From assembly GCF_016862195.1 (NCBI RefSeq), contig NZ_BOMM01000001.1:62001-126000 (forward strand): a DNA stretch of 64,000 bases, read 5' to 3'. Shown in pieces: positions 33,421 to 41,971 of this stretch. Below the pieces are notes generated by a model, which was not told the DNA's origin, ran no database searches, and saw only the letters and a program-made list of their open reading frames with translations. The translations under genes were made by a program, and so were the position numbers. Position 1 is the first letter of the stretch. Each line of letters begins with the position of its first letter. This stretch comes from Paractinoplanes ferrugineus (GTDB taxonomy: Bacteria; Actinomycetota; Actinomycetes; Mycobacteriales; Micromonosporaceae).

Positions 33421-36400
33421 GCCTCCAGGTCGGACGGCGACATTGGGATTGCCGTGGGCGCCGCTTTGGCCGCCGCGGGCGTCGTGTCCAGGTGCTCCAG
33501 CAGACCTTCAACGTACGACACGTCGACACGTACTTTTTGCACGCGGCCGTCGACGTCTCGCATGACGAACTCGCGGAAGCCGAGACGGCTTGAGGAGGAC
33601 GTGTCGACCTGGGACAGCGAGGCCAGGGTCGCCTCGTAGCCGTCGTTGACGGGGACGCGGAGGAGGCGTAGTGCCTCGGAGGCGATTTCCTGGTCTTCCG
33701 CGATCCGGCCGACGAAGACGGTGGAGACGAGGTTTTGCACGTCGAGTCCGAGGATGTCGCGCGGGTTCTGCGAGGCGACGAGTGCTGCCAGGTTCCATTT
33801 GCGGGAGTCGCGGGCGAGGCGGACGAGGAAGGAGCGGCCGGAGCGCCAGCCTTCCATGAAGTGGGCCTCGTCCAGACCGACCATTTTGCGGGACGCCATC
33901 GAGCCGCCGTAGCAGCGCCGGACGGCGAGCCGGTGGGCGGTGTGCAGCATGGGCAGGGCCAGGGATTCCTCGGCCGACCAGTACTCGCGTTCGATCTTCA
34001 GGTCGGGCAGGCGGAGGCCGGCCATGGTGATGACGGTGAGGGCCGCGTCGGCGCCGAGGAGGTGGGGTGGCGGCGAGCCGAAGAAGAGCAGCGCCAGCGG
34101 CATCTCGGCGGTGTCGAGGAGCAGGTTGGCGAGTTCCTTGCCCTCGTCGTTGTCGAGGCTCTGCAGGGTGCGGACCACGTCGTCGAGGGTGGAGGTCTCC
34201 TCGGCCGGCACCTGGCGGACAGCGTGCCGGAGCAGGGTCGCGGTCGAGGCTTCCTTGGCGACCTGCGGCGGCACCAGCATCGAGCAGATGTCCTGGACCA
34301 GCATGCGGCGTTCGGCGCGGGCGTTGGACACGGCGATCTCGAACTCGCGGTCGCCGCCGGGTCCGGTGGGGAACTCGGAGCGGACCGGGGTGGGGATCAG
34401 CGCGTACGGCGCGAGGGTGCCCTGTTCGGAACCGGTCAGGTTGAGCACTCGCGAGTAGGGCTTGAGCTCGGGCATCGAGCACAGCCGGGCGAGTGGCCCG
34501 GACGGGTCGAGCAGGGTGACCTGGACGCCACGGCGGGCGTTCAGGTAGCCCAGCGCACCCATCAGCGTGGATTTGCCACCGCCGGGCTCGGCCACGAACA
34601 CCCCGAGGCCGGAGCGTTCCCGTACCTCCATCGGGAAGTGCAGGTCGAGGAAGACGGGACGACGGCAGGTCCCCGCCGTACGCCCGATGAGGTCGCCCCG
34701 CCGGTCGCCGACGGTCGAGGCCGCTTGCGGCACTGCCGCCGCCAGCAGCTTGACCGGCATGCGCCGCACGTAGCCGGTGTTGGCAATGGGCTCGCCGGGG
34801 ATGAACTCGCGGGCCAACTGGTCCTGGTTCTTCGGGTGTTGCAGCGAGATCCGCAGCTCGCGGGAGTAGAGCTGGATGAGCCGGCGGCCGCGTTCGAGGC
34901 ATTCCTCGCGGGTGGCGCCGCTGACCGCGATGCGGTGCCAGCCGTGTGCGCGGGCCGACTCGACGGGCAGGCCGGTGGTCATCTCGTCGCCGATGACCAG
35001 GGCGCGCTTGGCCAGGCGTTCCAGCTCCGGCGGCGCGTCGATGCCGTGCTCGGCGTAGTCGAGCTGCTGCGAACGGATCATCCGGAGCCGGTGCTCGAGG
35101 TTCTTGAACGAGCTGCCCGAGCCGAGGATGTCGATCCGCGACGAGAGCTCCATCGGCCAGGGGAGACGCTCGTGGAAGTGCAGCCAGGGCTCGTGCTTCT
35201 CGGGGATCTCGAGCGGTTCCATCCGGCCCACGGAGAGGACCGCGACGTGGCGCTCCTCGCCGGTCATCCGGTTGACCAGCTTGACCGTGGAGCCGTAGGG
35301 CGTGCGGTAACGCTCCACCTGCTCGGTGAGGGCCAGCAGGTCGCCGGTCTCCCACTGTCCGTTGGTGATCGGCGAGAGCATCGTCGGCGGGGCCATCCCG
35401 AGCGCCACCGAGCGGTAGAGCAGCCATTCCAGCTCGGCCGGGGTGACCCGGCGGCCGCGCATGCCGAACGCGTTGAGCACCTCGTCGAACTGTTCGACGG
35501 TGCGCCCGAGCTTGCGTCGTTCGCCGTCGGTGGTGCCGCGTCCGAAGACGCGCATGACCCGCTCGGCGAAGGTGTCGCCGAGTGATCGCCGGGCGAAGGT
35601 CACCCCGAGGTAGGTCTGGCCTTCCGCGTGGTTGACCGAGAGCAGGTGCCGCTGGGCGGCCACGAGGTGATCGGACCACGAGGTGGAGCCGCGCACGTCG
35701 GGCAGCGGTTTCGCGGTGAACGAGTCGACCGTGCGGGCCCACTCGTCGGCCGGGAAGGGCCGGTTGGTGCGGCGCAGGTGCAGGCGGAAACCGGCCAGAC
35801 CCGCGTACTGCTCGGAAATGGCCGACAGCAACGCCTCGCGTTCGGCGTCGGGCCGGAAGGCCCAGCGCACCTCGGGCAGGTAGTACCAAGCCGTGACGGT
35901 GCTCTGGGTGAAGGTGAGGTGCCCGGCGATCTCGCTGATCGCGAGCTCCATGGCGGGGTCGCGATCACCAAATTTGATCTTGTTGGGTCGCAGCGGCGCC
36001 GGCTTGACGTCCTTCTGCTTCTTCGGCTGCGCCGGAAGACTTTCCTTCTTCCGGGCCGGGGCCTTCTTCGTGCGCTTGGTGGGCGGCTTCGCCGGCTCCG
36101 CGGGTACGGGCAGGGCCGTCGAGTCGGGCTCGGGCTGCACCGGATTCGCGTACGGCTGGACCGCGGCCGTGGTCTCCCGGAGGTCGCTGGTCTGCCAAGG
36201 CGACGGCGACGCGGGCGCGATCGTGGGCGCGGCCGGCCAGTCGTCGAAGTCCGGCCACTCGCCGTCCTGCTGGAAGTCGGTGAGCGGCCCGCCCGGCGCC
36301 TGGTTGTACGGTCCGCTGTCGACCGGCACCGCGAACGGCACCTCGGCGACCGGCTTGTCGCCGCCGCGGGGGGTCTCCGGCAGCGGCGCGCTGCGCGTGG

Positions 36401-36968
36401 GCGGTGTGGCGCCCCGCTTGAAGTCGGGGAGCGGCGCTGGTGTCGCAGCCCGCGCCGGCTCGGCTGCCGGTGGGGACGTGGGGCGCGCGGGGGTGGGCGG
36501 CGGCGCGTTGCGGGTGGGCGGTAAAGCGTCGCGGGCGGGTTCAGGCGGTGGGGTGAGGCGCGGTGGGGTGAGGCGCGGTGGGGCCAGACGCGCGGACGGC
36601 TGGACCGTTGGCATCGCCTGGTTCGCCGGTGGCGTGTCGAAGTCGAAGCCGAAGTCGTACTCCGGGTCGTGCTCGGGTGCATCGGCGGTGGCCGGGGCGG
36701 CGGACACCGGTGGTGGGGTGGCGCCGAAGAGGTCGAGGAAGGGCGAGTCGATGTCGAGCGTGGTGTCGACTGTCCCGTTGCGTGGGCGGACCGGCTGGGG
36801 GGCCTGGAAGACACCGACTGCGCCGTGGCTCGGCGCGACGACGAACTCGTCGGGGTTCGCGTCAACCGAATCCGACGAAGAGTAGTTGTCCGAACGCATA
36901 CCGTTACTCTGCCTGCCCGGCGTGTTGGCATCCGCGCGGGGCTGCCCGTGCGGTGAGGTTTCGGTCAT
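33417..36968 (-). CDS. VirB4/TraC-type type IV secretion ATPase
   Basis: A 1183-aa protein. The first ~330 residues are disordered, Pro/Ala-rich, with repeats such as PPRLTPPRLTPP. The conserved VirB4 body follows. A P-loop lies in VFVAEPGGGKSTLMGALGYL (~796) and Walker B in KMVGLDEAHFMEG (~1031), and LVASQNPRDILG is the VirB4-type sensor segment. VirB4 ATPases power channel assembly and substrate transfer in every known conjugative T4SS. The ATG 36968 lies 34 bp downstream of the VirB3-like gene, and the 3' end overlaps the VirB6-like gene. The 616-aa ORF on the opposite strand is a shadow. Confidence 0.88.
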   Translation of the reverse strand: MTETSPHGQPRADANTPGRQSNGMRSDNYSSSDSVDANPDEFVVAPSHGAVGVFQAPQPVRPRNGTVDTTLDIDSPFLDLFGATPPPVSAAPATADAPEHDPEYDFGFDFDTPPANQAMPTVQPSARLAPPRLTPPRLTPPPEPARDALPPTRNAPPPTPARPTSPPAAEPARAATPAPLPDFKRGATPPTRSAPLPETPRGGDKPVAEVPFAVPVDSGPYNQAPGGPLTDFQQDGEWPDFDDWPAAPTIAPASPSPWQTSDLRETTAAVQPYANPVQPEPDSTALPVPAEPAKPPTKRTKKAPARKKESLPAQPKKQKDVKPAPLRPNKIKFGDRDPAMELAISEIAGHLTFTQSTVTAWYYLPEVRWAFRPDAEREALLSAISEQYAGLAGFRLHLRRTNRPFPADEWARTVDSFTAKPLPDVRGSTSWSDHLVAAQRHLLSVNHAEGQTYLGVTFARRSLGDTFAERVMRVFGRGTTDGERRKLGRTVEQFDEVLNAFGMRGRRVTPAELEWLLYRSVALGMAPPTMLSPITNGQWETGDLLALTEQVERYRTPYGSTVKLVNRMTGEERHVAVLSVGRMEPLEIPEKHEPWLHFHERLPWPMELSSRIDILGSGSSFKNLEHRLRMIRSQQLDYAEHGIDAPPELERLAKRALVIGDEMTTGLPVESARAHGWHRIAVSGATREECLERGRRLIQLYSRELRISLQHPKNQDQLAREFIPGEPIANTGYVRRMPVKLLAAAVPQAASTVGDRRGDLIGRTAGTCRRPVFLDLHFPMEVRERSGLGVFVAEPGGGKSTLMGALGYLNARRGVQVTLLDPSGPLARLCSMPELKPYSRVLNLTGSEQGTLAPYALIPTPVRSEFPTGPGGDREFEIAVSNARAERRMLVQDICSMLVPPQVAKEASTATLLRHAVRQVPAEETSTLDDVVRTLQSLDNDEGKELANLLLDTAEMPLALLFFGSPPPHLLGADAALTVITMAGLRLPDLKIEREYWSAEESLALPMLHTAHRLAVRRCYGGSMASRKMVGLDEAHFMEGWRSGRSFLVRLARDSRKWNLAALVASQNPRDILGLDVQNLVSTVFVGRIAEDQEIASEALRLLRVPVNDGYEATLASLSQVDTSSSSRLGFREFVMRDVDGRVQKVRVDVSYVEGLLEHLDTTPAAAKAAPTAIPMSPSDLEA

Positions 36969-37002
36969 GCGTTAACCCCGAGGGAGCGTGCGGCAAAACC
37001 GG

Positions 37003-37365
37003 TCATACCAACTCCTCCCGAACCCGGATGCGAGTGGCGACAAGTCTCGGATCGCGTTGCTCGACGGCGGGTTCGCGAGTGCGGCGCCAGTCGGTCAGCG
37101 CGGTCTTGATGACGAGCCGGGCCGGTCGGTCCGGATCGACATGCCGGAACACGTACGACGTGCTGACCATGGCGAGGGCGATCTCCCACGCCGGGAACGG
37201 GTCGAAGTCGAACGTGATCAGGTAGTGCAGGAACATGAACACCGGCACCAGTAGGACGAACATGCCGTACTGCGCGTAGGGCAGATGGACCGGCAGGGTG
37301 TAACCGGGCGGACCGAGGTAGACCAGGCGCGCCCGGTAGATGTCGTCGTCGGTACGGAGCCGCAT
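37003..37365 (-). CDS. Small membrane protein, VirB3/PrgI-like
   Basis: A 120-aa protein beginning 1 bp after the VirB2-like stop (TGA-G-ATG). Residues ~1-30 are cytosolic (MRLRTDDDIYRARLVYLGPP). One or two membrane helices follow (YGMFVLLVPVFMFLHYLITF, WEIALAMVSTSYVF), then a basic tail. The size, topology and position directly before a VirB4 gene fit VirB3/PrgI/TcpE-like proteins that dock the ATPase. Sequence motifs alone would not identify it. Confidence 0.65.
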   Translation of the reverse strand: MRLRTDDDIYRARLVYLGPPGYTLPVHLPYAQYGMFVLLVPVFMFLHYLITFDFDPFPAWEIALAMVSTSYVFRHVDPDRPARLVIKTALTDWRRTREPAVEQRDPRLVATRIRVREELV

Positions 37366-37366
37366 C

Positions 37367-37639
37367 TCAGTTGAAGATCAGCTTGATCAAGGCGTCGCCG
37401 ACGAAGAACAGTGTGGCCGCGCCCGCGATGAAGGCCAGGCCGACGATGGCGATGGCCGAACTCGTGAGCACCTTGGAGATCTCGCCGCGACTGGCCCGTC
37501 CGATGAAGATGACACCGAGGACGGCCAGCAGGATCGGCGCGATGTTGCTGGCGAAGAAGGTGACGATCCCTTGGGTGTTGATGCCCTTGGGGTCGGCTGC
37601 CAGTGTCGCTACCTGCGTGGCGAGCTCTGTGGCGATCAT
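37367..37639 (-). CDS. Small two-helix membrane protein, VirB2/TrbC-like
   Basis: A 90-aa protein from ATG 37639 with a strong GGGGAGG site. It has two hydrophobic segments (IVTFFASNIAPILLAVLGVIF and SAIAIVGLAFIAGAATLFFVG) separated by a short basic loop (GRASRGEISK). This is the layout of VirB2/TrbC pilin-like subunits. It is the first gene of the seven-gene minus-strand T4SS-like operon, so its promoter should lie in 37640-37932. Confidence 0.65.
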   Translation of the reverse strand: MIATELATQVATLAADPKGINTQGIVTFFASNIAPILLAVLGVIFIGRASRGEISKVLTSSAIAIVGLAFIAGAATLFFVGDALIKLIFN

Positions 37640-37932
37640 TGATAAACCTCCCCGCGTCCGGTTTGGGGGATCCGGACACGCTGCAGTTGTGAAGCCGCAT
37701 GACGAAGCCCATATCGTTCTGCCTGCGACTCACCGCGTCGAGTGAGCCATTCGGGCACTGCCATGCTCGTCTGCTCTCTTCGGTTCCTTCATGATGCCCA
37801 GACCCGAAGAGTACGGCCCGTACTTCTTGTCTACAAGCGCCTGAAACGTTACTCAAGGTGAGCACATGAATGAAAATGAGTTACGAGCCATCGTACACAC
37901 GTACTACTACCGGCCCGGCCTACCCTTCCTGT
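37640..37932. promoter_or_regulatory. Divergent promoter region between the T4SS-like operon and folP
   Basis: A 293-bp divergent region with no gene. It contains GTCCGG ... CCGGAC (6-bp arms, about 37657-37679) just upstream of the VirB2-like ribosome binding site, a possible operator or leader hairpin. The folP side is AT-richer (TACACACGTACTACTACC at 37894-37911) and has no good Shine-Dalgarno before GTG 37933, so folP may be leaderless. Promoter hexamers could not be fixed with confidence. Confidence 0.4.
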
Positions 37933-38811
37933 GTGCCTAGTCAGTCGAGGGATGCGCAGCTCACGGGCGTTGAAAGAATCCGTGGAGATCACCCGGTCGT
38001 GATCGGGATCCTCAACGTCACGCCGGATTCCTTCTCGGACGGCGGCCGCTACGCCGACGTCGCCTCGGCTGTGGAACATGGCACGAGGTTGATGTCCGAG
38101 GGCGCGGACATCGTGGACATCGGGGGTGAGTCGACCCGCCCCGGCGCGGAGCGAGTGGACGCGGCGACGGAAATCAAGCGGGTAGTTCCGGTAATCACTG
38201 AGCTGGCCGCGGCCGGCGTACCGATGAGTATCGACACCACCCGCGCGGCGGTCGCCGCCGCTGCGCTCGAGGCCGGCGCCACCGTGATCAACGACGTCTC
38301 GGGCGGCCTGGCCGATCCCGGGATGGCCGCCGTGGCCCGCGAGGCCGGCAGCCCGTGGGTCCTGATGCACTGGCGCGGCCACTCCCGCGAGATGACCAAG
38401 CTGGCCGTTTATAACGATGTGGTCGCCGAAGTTCGAGCCGAGCTGCTCGAGCGGGTGGACGCGGCGCTCGCCGCCGGCGTCGACCCTCGACAGATCATCC
38501 TCGACCCGGGCCTCGGGTTCGCCAAGAACGCCGAACACAACTGGCTGCTGACCCGCCAGCTGGACGCGATCGTCGGGCTGGGCTTCCCGGTGCTGTTCGC
38601 GGCCAGCCGCAAGACCTACCTGGGCCGGCTGCTCGCCGATGCGGACGGCACACCGCGAGCGGTGGATCAGCGGGCGGCGGCCACGCTCGCCACCTCGGTG
38701 CTCGCGGTCGCGGCGGGTGCCTGGGGCGTACGCGTCCACGACGTCCGAGACACCGCCGACGCGCTCGCCGTCTGGCGGGCCTCCGGCCGCCCCCGACTGG
38801 AGCAGAAATGA
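37933..38811 (+). CDS. folP: Dihydropteroate synthase
   Basis: A 292-aa TIM-barrel enzyme joining p-aminobenzoate to hydroxymethyl-dihydropterin diphosphate; the sulfonamide target. Signature blocks are GILNVTPDSFSDGG, VDIGGESTRPGA, INDVSGGL, ILDPGLGFAKN, FAASRKTYLG and VRVHDV. GTG 37933 is chosen over 37870, whose extra 21 residues look non-coding. Its stop overlaps the folB ATG (ATGA), so folP-folB-folK-DUF3180 is one coupled operon. Normally folE is immediately upstream; here it is 14.6 kb away. Confidence 0.95.
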   Translation: MPSQSRDAQLTGVERIRGDHPVVIGILNVTPDSFSDGGRYADVASAVEHGTRLMSEGADIVDIGGESTRPGAERVDAATEIKRVVPVITELAAAGVPMSIDTTRAAVAAAALEAGATVINDVSGGLADPGMAAVAREAGSPWVLMHWRGHSREMTKLAVYNDVVAEVRAELLERVDAALAAGVDPRQIILDPGLGFAKNAEHNWLLTRQLDAIVGLGFPVLFAASRKTYLGRLLADADGTPRAVDQRAAATLATSVLAVAAGAWGVRVHDVRDTADALAVWRASGRPRLEQK

Positions 38812-39161
38812 TCAAACTGGTGGGCCTGCGCGCGACCGGCCACCACGGCGTCTACGACTTCGAGCGCGCCGACGGCCAGGAGTTCGTCGTCGACGTGACC
38901 CTGGAGCTCGACCTGACCCGGGCGGCGCGGACCGACGACGTCGCCGACACCGTCCACTACGGCGAACTGGCCACCGCCCTGGTCGCCGTGCTCACCGGTG
39001 AGCCGGTCAACCTGATCGAGACCCTGGCCGGCCGGCTCCTCGACGTCTGCCTGGCCGACGAGCGGGTCGACGCGGCCGAGGTGACGGTCCACAAGCCGCA
39101 GGCGCCCATCCCGCACGAGTTCGCCGACGTGGCCGTCACGATGCGCCGGAGCCGCGCGTGA
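38808..39161 (+). CDS. folB: Dihydroneopterin aldolase
   Basis: A 117-aa tunnelling-fold enzyme that cleaves dihydroneopterin to hydroxymethyl-dihydropterin and glycolaldehyde. LRATGHHGVYDFERADGQEFVVDV carries the catalytic Tyr/Glu region; DTVHYGEL, NLIETLAGRLLD and VTVHKPQAPIP (with the conserved Lys) are family blocks. The start ATG overlaps the folP stop, and the stop overlaps the folK GTG, both by 4 bp. Confidence 0.95.
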   Translation: MIKLVGLRATGHHGVYDFERADGQEFVVDVTLELDLTRAARTDDVADTVHYGELATALVAVLTGEPVNLIETLAGRLLDVCLADERVDAAEVTVHKPQAPIPHEFADVAVTMRRSRA

Positions 39162-39685
39162 CCCGGGCGGTGCTGTCCCTCGGCAGCAACCTCGGCGATC
39201 GCCACGGTCATCTCCAGCAGGCGGTAAGCGTGCTCGGCGAGAGCGTCGCGGTGGTCTCCGGCGTCTACGAGACCCCACCGTGGGGCGATGCCGACCAACC
39301 CGCGTACCTCAATGCCGTACTCCTCGCCGTGGACCCCAGGGCCGAGCCGCGCGACTGGCTTGACCGGGCCCATGCTTGCGAGGCCGCGGCGCGCCGGGTG
39401 CGTGACCCGGAGCGCCGGTTCGGCCCGCGCAGCCTCGACGTGGACGTGATCGCCGTCTGGGACGACGCCGACCAGCCGATCCTCAGCGATGATCCGGAGC
39501 TGACCCTGCCCCATCCGCGCGCCCATCTGCGCGCGTTCGTGCTGCGGCCGTGGATCGACATCCAGCCCTACGGTCGGCTGCCCGGCCACGGATGGCTCAC
39601 CGATCTGCTGAACGACCCGGCCCTCGCCGACGACCTCGCGGGGATGAGCCCCCGCCCCGATCTCCCGTTAGAGTTGTCGCTGTGA
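39158..39685 (+). CDS. folK: 2-amino-4-hydroxy-6-hydroxymethyldihydropteridine pyrophosphokinase
   Basis: A 175-aa HPPK, which transfers pyrophosphate from ATP to the pterin. LSLGSNLGDRHGHLQQAV is the N-terminal block, VYETPPWGDADQPAYLNAVL the pterin-binding block, and RRVRDPERRFGPRSLDVDVI includes the two conserved Asp metal ligands. LTLPHPRAHLRAFVLRPW follows. GTGA overlaps at both ends couple it to folB and to the DUF3180 gene. Confidence 0.96.
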   Translation: MTRAVLSLGSNLGDRHGHLQQAVSVLGESVAVVSGVYETPPWGDADQPAYLNAVLLAVDPRAEPRDWLDRAHACEAAARRVRDPERRFGPRSLDVDVIAVWDDADQPILSDDPELTLPHPRAHLRAFVLRPWIDIQPYGRLPGHGWLTDLLNDPALADDLAGMSPRPDLPLELSL

Positions 39686-40191
39686 GCAGTAATCCGCAGG
39701 CTCCGAAATCGGACCCGTCGCTGCGGCCGACGAGCATCTCGGTGCTGATCGTCGCGGGCCTCGGCGCGGCCGCCGTGGGCTGGCTGCTGCTCAGCTTCAC
39801 CTACTCGTCCCTGCCCGAGCTGCCCTGGTCGCCGGTGCTCGTGCTGGTGGTGCTGGCCATCGCCGAGGGCCTGCTCGCGCAGAACACCGCCGCTCGCATC
39901 CAGCGCAAGCCCGGCACGCTCCCGGTCGACCCGCTCGCGGTGGCCCGCTATGTCGCTCTGGCCAAGGCGTCGTCGCTTGTCGGTGCGCTGTCCGCGGGAT
40001 TCTCGGCGGGCCTGCTGGCGTGGCTCGCGATGGAGCCCACCAGGGCCGCGCACAACGATCTGCCCACCGCCGGCGGCGGTCTGGTCGGCGCGGCCGCGCT
40101 GATCGGCGCCGCGCTGTGGCTCGAGCGCTCCTGCCGCATCCCGGAGCAGCCGGACAGTGAGAACGAGAACGAGGTAGAACGCCGTCGTTGA
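39682..40191 (+). CDS. DUF3180-family membrane protein
   Basis: A 169-aa protein from GTG 39682 overlapping the folK stop (GTGA). Four hydrophobic segments are visible: SISVLIVAGLGAAAVGWLLL, WSPVLVLVVLAIAEGLLA, SLVGALSAGFSAGLLAWLA and GGLVGAAALIGAALWLE. The family sits directly after folK in many actinobacteria (Rv3605c position, from memory), but its function is unknown. The long upstream frame from 39550 belongs to folK shadows. Confidence 0.85.
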   Translation: MSSNPQAPKSDPSLRPTSISVLIVAGLGAAAVGWLLLSFTYSSLPELPWSPVLVLVVLAIAEGLLAQNTAARIQRKPGTLPVDPLAVARYVALAKASSLVGALSAGFSAGLLAWLAMEPTRAAHNDLPTAGGGLVGAAALIGAALWLERSCRIPEQPDSENENEVERRR

Positions 40192-40346
40192 CGGCACATT
40201 CGGCCTTGAACTGAGACCAACTCGTATCCGTATGCTCTGGGCGCGGGGCCGCAGTGCCCGGCGTGGTCGGCGTGCGCCTGAGCCGGCGTGCGCCTGAGCC
40301 GGCATGCGTCTGGGCCGCACGGGGGACGCACACGAGGAGGCGCGCG

Positions 40347-41573
40347 ATGGCGTACGACGAGACGGCCTTCCGCCGCGGTGACGAGCCGCCGACCGATCCG
40401 GCCGCCTACCGGGCGAACTCCCTCGCCGCGGCCGAGCAGCGACGCCGGGCCGAGGAGCTGGACGCGGCCGACGCCATGGCGGTCGAGGCCGCCCCGGACG
40501 ACGGCCGGCGCGACCGGCTCGGCATCCACCTCGGCTGGGAGGTGGTGCTCCTGCTCGCGGCCGGCGCCTTCGGCTTCCTGCTGTGGCGGGAGAACGCGAA
40601 CACCTTCCAGCGCCCCGCCCTCGACGGCCTGCTCATCACCGGCGCGGCGATCGGCCTGCTCACCCTCGGTGCGGGCCTGACCCTGCGGGCGGGTGTGCCC
40701 AACCTCGCGATCGGCCCGATCGCGCTCGCCGCCTCCCTGCACTACGCCGAGCAGGGCGATCTGGGCCTGCTGCGGGCGGGGGTCCCGGCGTTGATCATCG
40801 CGACCGCCGGGGCGCTCGCGGTCGGCCTGCTCATCGTCGTGCTGCACGTGCCCGGCTGGGTGGCCACCCTGGGGGCCGCGCTCGGCGTGATCGTCTATGA
40901 CCAGCTGCGGGTCACCCCGGTGGCGGTGCAGGGCACCTACGACCCGACCAACCAGGCATTCTTCCTGTTCGGCGGGTTCGCGTTGCTTGCCGTGCTGGGC
41001 GGCGCGCTGGGCACGGTGACACCGGTGCGCCGCTGGTTGGGTGGCCTGCGCTCGCCCGGCGACCCGGCCCGCCGTCGAGGCGCCGTGGTCGCCTTACCGG
41101 TGATCGGCACGCTCGTACTCTCCTCGATCTTCGCCGTCGGCGCCGGCACCCTGATCGCCGCGCAGTCGAAGACGCCGATCGTGCCCGGCACCGGCCTGGA
41201 GTGGACCGGCATCGCCCTCGGGCTCGCCCTGCTCGCCGGCACCAGTGCGTTCGGCCGGCGGGGCGGCATGTTCGGCACCCTCTTCGCGGTCGCCGCGTTC
41301 ACCCTCTACCTCGACTGGTCGACCCGCAAAGGGCTGGACATCGCGCTGTTCGCGACCGCGGCCGGGGTGCTCGGCGGCGGCCTGGTCGTGACCCGGCTGG
41401 TCGAGTCGTTCGGGCGGCCGTTGTCGCCGGTGAGCGGCGACGAATGGAACGCGGCACCGGCCGCGACCGCCCAGAACTGGACGCCCGACCTGGAGAGCTG
41501 GACAACGGCCACGACACCGGCCGCGGGCCGGACCGACCGCTGGGACGACGGACCCTGGGGATCCGCCAGGTGA
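40347..41573 (+). CDS. Multi-pass membrane protein resembling ABC permeases (BPD_transp_2-like), no cognate ATPase nearby
   Basis: A 408-aa protein from ATG 40347 with GGAGG 8 nt upstream. A hydrophilic ~65-residue N-terminus (YDETAFRRGDEPPTDPAAYR) precedes about nine membrane segments (for example LGWEVVLLLAAGAFGFLLW and AIGLLTLGAGLTLRAGVPNL). LTLRAGVPNLAIGPIALAA resembles the permease signature of branched-chain amino acid, ribose and nucleoside importers, where the NLS-like segment starts the fold. The C-terminus is a Trp/Thr-rich soluble tail. No ATPase or binding protein of that family is adjacent, so a transport function is only suggested. Confidence 0.65.
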   Translation: MAYDETAFRRGDEPPTDPAAYRANSLAAAEQRRRAEELDAADAMAVEAAPDDGRRDRLGIHLGWEVVLLLAAGAFGFLLWRENANTFQRPALDGLLITGAAIGLLTLGAGLTLRAGVPNLAIGPIALAASLHYAEQGDLGLLRAGVPALIIATAGALAVGLLIVVLHVPGWVATLGAALGVIVYDQLRVTPVAVQGTYDPTNQAFFLFGGFALLAVLGGALGTVTPVRRWLGGLRSPGDPARRRGAVVALPVIGTLVLSSIFAVGAGTLIAAQSKTPIVPGTGLEWTGIALGLALLAGTSAFGRRGGMFGTLFAVAAFTLYLDWSTRKGLDIALFATAAGVLGGGLVVTRLVESFGRPLSPVSGDEWNAAPAATAQNWTPDLESWTTATTPAAGRTDRWDDGPWGSAR

Positions 41574-41601
41574 CTTCAAGGTCAGCCCTATGCTTGCCGG
41601 C

Positions 41602-41916
41602 ATGACCTCTCCGAGCTTCGCCGAGTTGGACGCCCTGCCCACCGAGGAGCTGCGCGAGCGCGCGTTCGCCCAGGCCCGTAAGAACCTCGACGTCAAGTTC
41701 TTCTGGTCGGTGATCAAGCACCTGCCCGACTCGGACGACGCCGCCGAGCTCGACGGCGCGCCCAACTCGATCGGCCCGACGATCGATGAATATGTCGCGC
41801 TGTGGCGGGAACTGACCGGCAAGGGCGGTTACGAGGAGCACGGCTACGGCGAGCAGGAGGCGTTGCTGCGGGCGGCGTTCATCGACTACCTGCAAAAGCA
41901 CCAAGATCATCCGTAA
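41602..41916 (+). CDS. Conserved hypothetical soluble protein (104 aa)
   Basis: Starts at ATG 41602 (MTSPSFAELDALPTEELRER); ATG 41590 is in frame but lies within a TATGCT sequence that may be the -10 element, so the mRNA may be leaderless. It is acidic, helical and without membrane segments. Repeated aromatic/charged blocks such as NLDVKFFWSVIKHLPDSDDA and YEEHGYGEQEALLRAAFIDYL are visible. No family was recognised. It lies between two membrane protein genes, all on plus. Confidence 0.6.
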   Translation: MTSPSFAELDALPTEELRERAFAQARKNLDVKFFWSVIKHLPDSDDAAELDGAPNSIGPTIDEYVALWRELTGKGGYEEHGYGEQEALLRAAFIDYLQKHQDHP

Positions 41917-41971
41917 TAGGGCATTTACCATTGTCGTTTGAAAAGAACAGGGCGCTGGGAAATATCGGCGC

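Noticed and set aside
33735..35585. 616-aa plus-strand frame antisense to the VirB4-like gene
   Set aside because: His/Gly/Val/Arg-biased shadow; the minus strand carries the Walker motifs.
23340..37932. A standard integrative conjugative element
   Set aside because: No relaxase, integrase, replication gene or flanking direct repeat could be found by eye; kept as a T4SS-like locus instead.
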